Shown: one piece after another, positions 61,849-64,000 of the stretch
How the letters are laid out: every line of letters starts with the position of its first letter
Numbering within the stretch: position 1 is the first letter of the stretch
Source: Mariniphaga sp963747515
GTDB lineage: Bacteria > Bacteroidota > Bacteroidia > Bacteroidales > Prolixibacteraceae
Length of the DNA stretch: 64,000 bases
Direction: 5' to 3'
Assembly (NCBI GenBank): GCA_963747515.1
Contig: CAVVFN010000007.1
Span: 198,759 to 262,758 of the forward strand
Notes under the pieces: model-generated
What the model was told of the DNA's origin: nothing
Databases searched by the model: none
What the model saw: the letters and a program-made list of their open reading frames with translations, nothing else
Program-made: the position numbers and the translations under genes

Positions 61849-64000
61849 ATGAAAAGAGCATTCATCTGCCATCGAAGCAAAGATTCAAAATTAGTTATTG
61901 AAGTTTGTAGATTTCTAAAACAAAATCTTGATGATATTTATTATTTTGAAGACTATCAGAACTCGATTGATGGTTTTATAACTTTAATTGGCAGGAAAAT
62001 TAGAGAGTGTGAAATTTTTATTGTATTTATTGGTGATTCACTTACTGATTGGCAAAAAAGTGAGATTGCAACTTTATTACAGTTTCAAAATAACAGTTTA
62101 AATTCAGAGAAGAAAATTGTAGTTCCTATATTGTTGGGAATCAGAGAATTTCCTTCTGAGGTTGCCCTTTTAAGTCAATACGAAAGACTTACAATAAGGA
62201 ACCTTGATTTTAATGACGCCGGAGCGTATAATATTGCAAAGGAGATAATTAAAAAAACAGGCTTATTATGGAAATCAAGGGATGGATTGCCTCCAGTATC
62301 AAACTTTTTTCAATATGAGAAAGACATCATAAAAGATTATTTGAAATTATTGGATTTTAACGACAACTTATATAATGACATTGAAACCAGTGAAAAAGAT
62401 GAGAAAATCAGAACAATATTAAGGGAAAAAATAATTTTTGGTTTGCCTCCAGTTTGGCCAAAAGTAAAGAAGATGCCTGGTGTAAATGAATACCATGAGA
62501 ATACTGTAGATGAAGAAACTTTTGGCATATTCAGACATGAAGATGCCAAAGTGTATGCCGCAGCATTAACATCTTTTCATCCTGGCAGTGGAACATATTT
62601 ATATAAAAATCAACTCACATTCCCAGAAGCAGGGCCAAGGAAATTATTGTTTTATCCCAGAAAAGGAAGAAACTTAAAAGTGGCAATAATTGTTTCCGGT
62701 GGAATTGCACCTGGAATAAATTCAGTAATAAATGGAATTGTGCAACGTCATGAATTGTATGCAGAAAAAAGCAAGCATCGTTATGATGTAACAATTTATG
62801 GTTTACAAAACGGATTTTATGCTTTTGATGAATATTACAATAATCGAAAACAACTAAATTCTGATTATACTTCAAAGGTTGCCAATGAGAATGGCTCATG
62901 TATAGGCACTTCGAGAGATGACAGATTGATAGATATATCATCAGATCACGATCAGAACCAAAGCATTATTACAAAACTTTTAAATGATGATATAGAAATT
63001 TTATACATAATTGGAGGTGATGGAAGTATGAAAGCTGCTCATGCTTTATGGAATTATTCCAAAGAAATGATTAAAACACCTCAATTTAGGCATAAACGAT
63101 TATCAGTTATTGGGATACCAAAAACAATGGATAATGATATTCTTTGGGTCTGGCAGACATTTGGGTTTCTCTCAGCAGTGGAAAAGGCTAAAGAGATAAT
63201 TGAACAGTTAAGTGCTGAGGTGGTTTCCAATCCCAGAATATGTCTTGTTCAATTATTTGGTTCAGATTCTGGTTTTGTTGTAAGTCATGCTGTAGTAGCA
63301 AGTAAATCATCAGTATGTGATGTTGCGCTAATTCCGGAAGTATTATTTACTATGAAAGAATTAGCTGCCTACTTGACAAAAAAAATTGAAGATCATAGAA
63401 GAGACACCAGGATACCAATGAGTTTAATTGTAATGGCTGAAACTGCAATTCCTCTTGATGCGCTTGATTATATTGATGATCCTAAAATCGATCTGACACA
63501 GGAAGAAAAAGATTCAATCAGGTGGTTTATAGTTAATAGTCCACAATTTAACTTATCACAAAAGAAAAGGGAAAATATCAAAAGCCAGATTCTTACAAAA
63601 CAGATAGTATCTATTAATAAAAGAAATGATAACCTTCGTACAGCGGGTTTAAAAATTGTAAGTAGAGTTTTAATTAAGTTGCTACCGAGTGACGATAATC
63701 AAAATATATCGTGGAGCAGATTACGAGTCTTTACTAATGAACCAAGACATCTGCTAAGAACAACAAATCCAAGTTGTTCAGATACAATAATGGGTAATCG
63801 GTTAGGTACTCTAGCTGTCGATAATGCGCTTGCCGGATACTTTGATTTTATGATAAGTCAGTGGCTAACAGAATTTGTAATGGTGCCTTTAAAACTTGTT
63901 GTTTTAGGAAAAAAGAGAATACCAACTATTGGAAATTTTTGGAAGTCAGTGATAACCAAAACAGGTCAACCTGATTTAGATCCTAATAGAAAAAATATAA
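61849..64000 (+). CDS. TIR domain-phosphofructokinase fusion, partial at window end
   Basis: The frame runs from ATG 61849 to the window end, 717 codons with no stop. Residues 1-~135 form a TIR domain: RAFICHRSKDS as strand 1 and DWQKSEIATLL, where Glu 72 lies at the position of the TIR NADase catalytic Glu. A linker follows to ~275. The rest is a phosphofructokinase fold: VSGGIAPGINSVINGI (282-297), GTSRDDR (353-359), GGDGS (389-393), PKTMDND (424-430), FGSDSG (470-475, where PFKs have MGR), and ALIPE (493-497) with GLGT-like LGTLAVDNALAGYFDFMI. GGDGS with PKTMDND is the ATP-type group with Lys. The MGR Arg is Ser. AT-rich, probably transferred. Confidence 0.85.
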   Translation, partial: MKRAFICHRSKDSKLVIEVCRFLKQNLDDIYYFEDYQNSIDGFITLIGRKIRECEIFIVFIGDSLTDWQKSEIATLLQFQNNSLNSEKKIVVPILLGIREFPSEVALLSQYERLTIRNLDFNDAGAYNIAKEIIKKTGLLWKSRDGLPPVSNFFQYEKDIIKDYLKLLDFNDNLYNDIETSEKDEKIRTILREKIIFGLPPVWPKVKKMPGVNEYHENTVDEETFGIFRHEDAKVYAAALTSFHPGSGTYLYKNQLTFPEAGPRKLLFYPRKGRNLKVAIIVSGGIAPGINSVINGIVQRHELYAEKSKHRYDVTIYGLQNGFYAFDEYYNNRKQLNSDYTSKVANENGSCIGTSRDDRLIDISSDHDQNQSIITKLLNDDIEILYIIGGDGSMKAAHALWNYSKEMIKTPQFRHKRLSVIGIPKTMDNDILWVWQTFGFLSAVEKAKEIIEQLSAEVVSNPRICLVQLFGSDSGFVVSHAVVASKSSVCDVALIPEVLFTMKELAAYLTKKIEDHRRDTRIPMSLIVMAETAIPLDALDYIDDPKIDLTQEEKDSIRWFIVNSPQFNLSQKKRENIKSQILTKQIVSINKRNDNLRTAGLKIVSRVLIKLLPSDDNQNISWSRLRVFTNEPRHLLRTTNPSCSDTIMGNRLGTLAVDNALAGYFDFMISQWLTEFVMVPLKLVVLGKKRIPTIGNFWKSVITKTGQPDLDPNRKNI

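Noticed and set aside
1573..64000. SusC/SusD polysaccharide-utilisation pair
   Set aside because: Many glycan enzymes are present, but no TonB-dependent SusC-like receptor or SusD-like lipoprotein was found in any frame.

Overview
The window looks like a chromosomal segment from a marine or sediment-type Bacteroidota, probably near Prolixibacteraceae or Marinilabiliales. This is inference from secreted glycan enzymes, lipoproteins and Tat-exported oxidoreductases, fasciclin lipoproteins, DUF6266 proteins, LytTR and AraC regulators, AT-rich leaders without strong Shine-Dalgarno sequences, and a few TAnnTTTG-like promoter elements. I saw no rRNA, tRNA or CRISPR array.

Layout: 0-10.6 kb holds a partial PP-loop ATPase, a decayed ABC exporter, a Tat-exported sugar isomerase-like protein, a Tyr/Trp/His-rich secreted protein, a Gfo/Idh oxidoreductase, a CE12-type esterase and a frameshifted DUF5916 protein. 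10.7-18.7 kb is a narK-narG-narH-narJ-narI nitrate respiration operon on the minus strand, with a Crp/Fnr-like dyad upstream of narK. 18.8-19.8 kb is a repeat-rich decayed DUF6266 unit. 20-29 kb has oligoendopeptidase F, a second sugar isomerase-like protein, frameshifted beta-helix and transglutaminase-like genes, and two nitrilase-superfamily enzymes. 29-44 kb holds an antiporter, two fasciclin lipoproteins, a desaturase, a radical SAM protein, a LytTR regulator, a beta-helix protein and serine dehydratase. 44-52 kb is secreted carbohydrate-active material, including a two-DUF1080 plus Gfo/Idh cluster. 52-53.3 kb is a second, intact DUF6266 unit. 53-60 kb has an outer-membrane protein, a deletion fusion of a PPOX gene with a GH2 galactosidase, a truncated receiver, a HExxH outer-membrane-like protein, a hemerythrin-like protein and an AraC regulator. 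60.9 kb to the end is AT-rich and carries a small multi-TM membrane protein followed by a TIR-phosphofructokinase fusion that runs off the window.

Functional themes: (1) nitrate respiration with transport; (2) glycan breakdown that includes all three enzyme classes of the keto-sugar route (Gfo/Idh dehydrogenase, DUF1080, TIM-barrel isomerase-like) in two copies each, plus esterase, beta-helix and GH2 proteins, with no SusC/SusD pair in view; (3) a probable two-gene defence or stress module (membrane protein + TIR-PFK), which is the best candidate for a poorly described system; (4) two DUF6266 units with the same order: flanking direct repeat, DUF6266 gene, 11-bp tandem repeats, flanking direct repeat. 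Gene decay is unusually heavy: I count at least eight broken or truncated genes.
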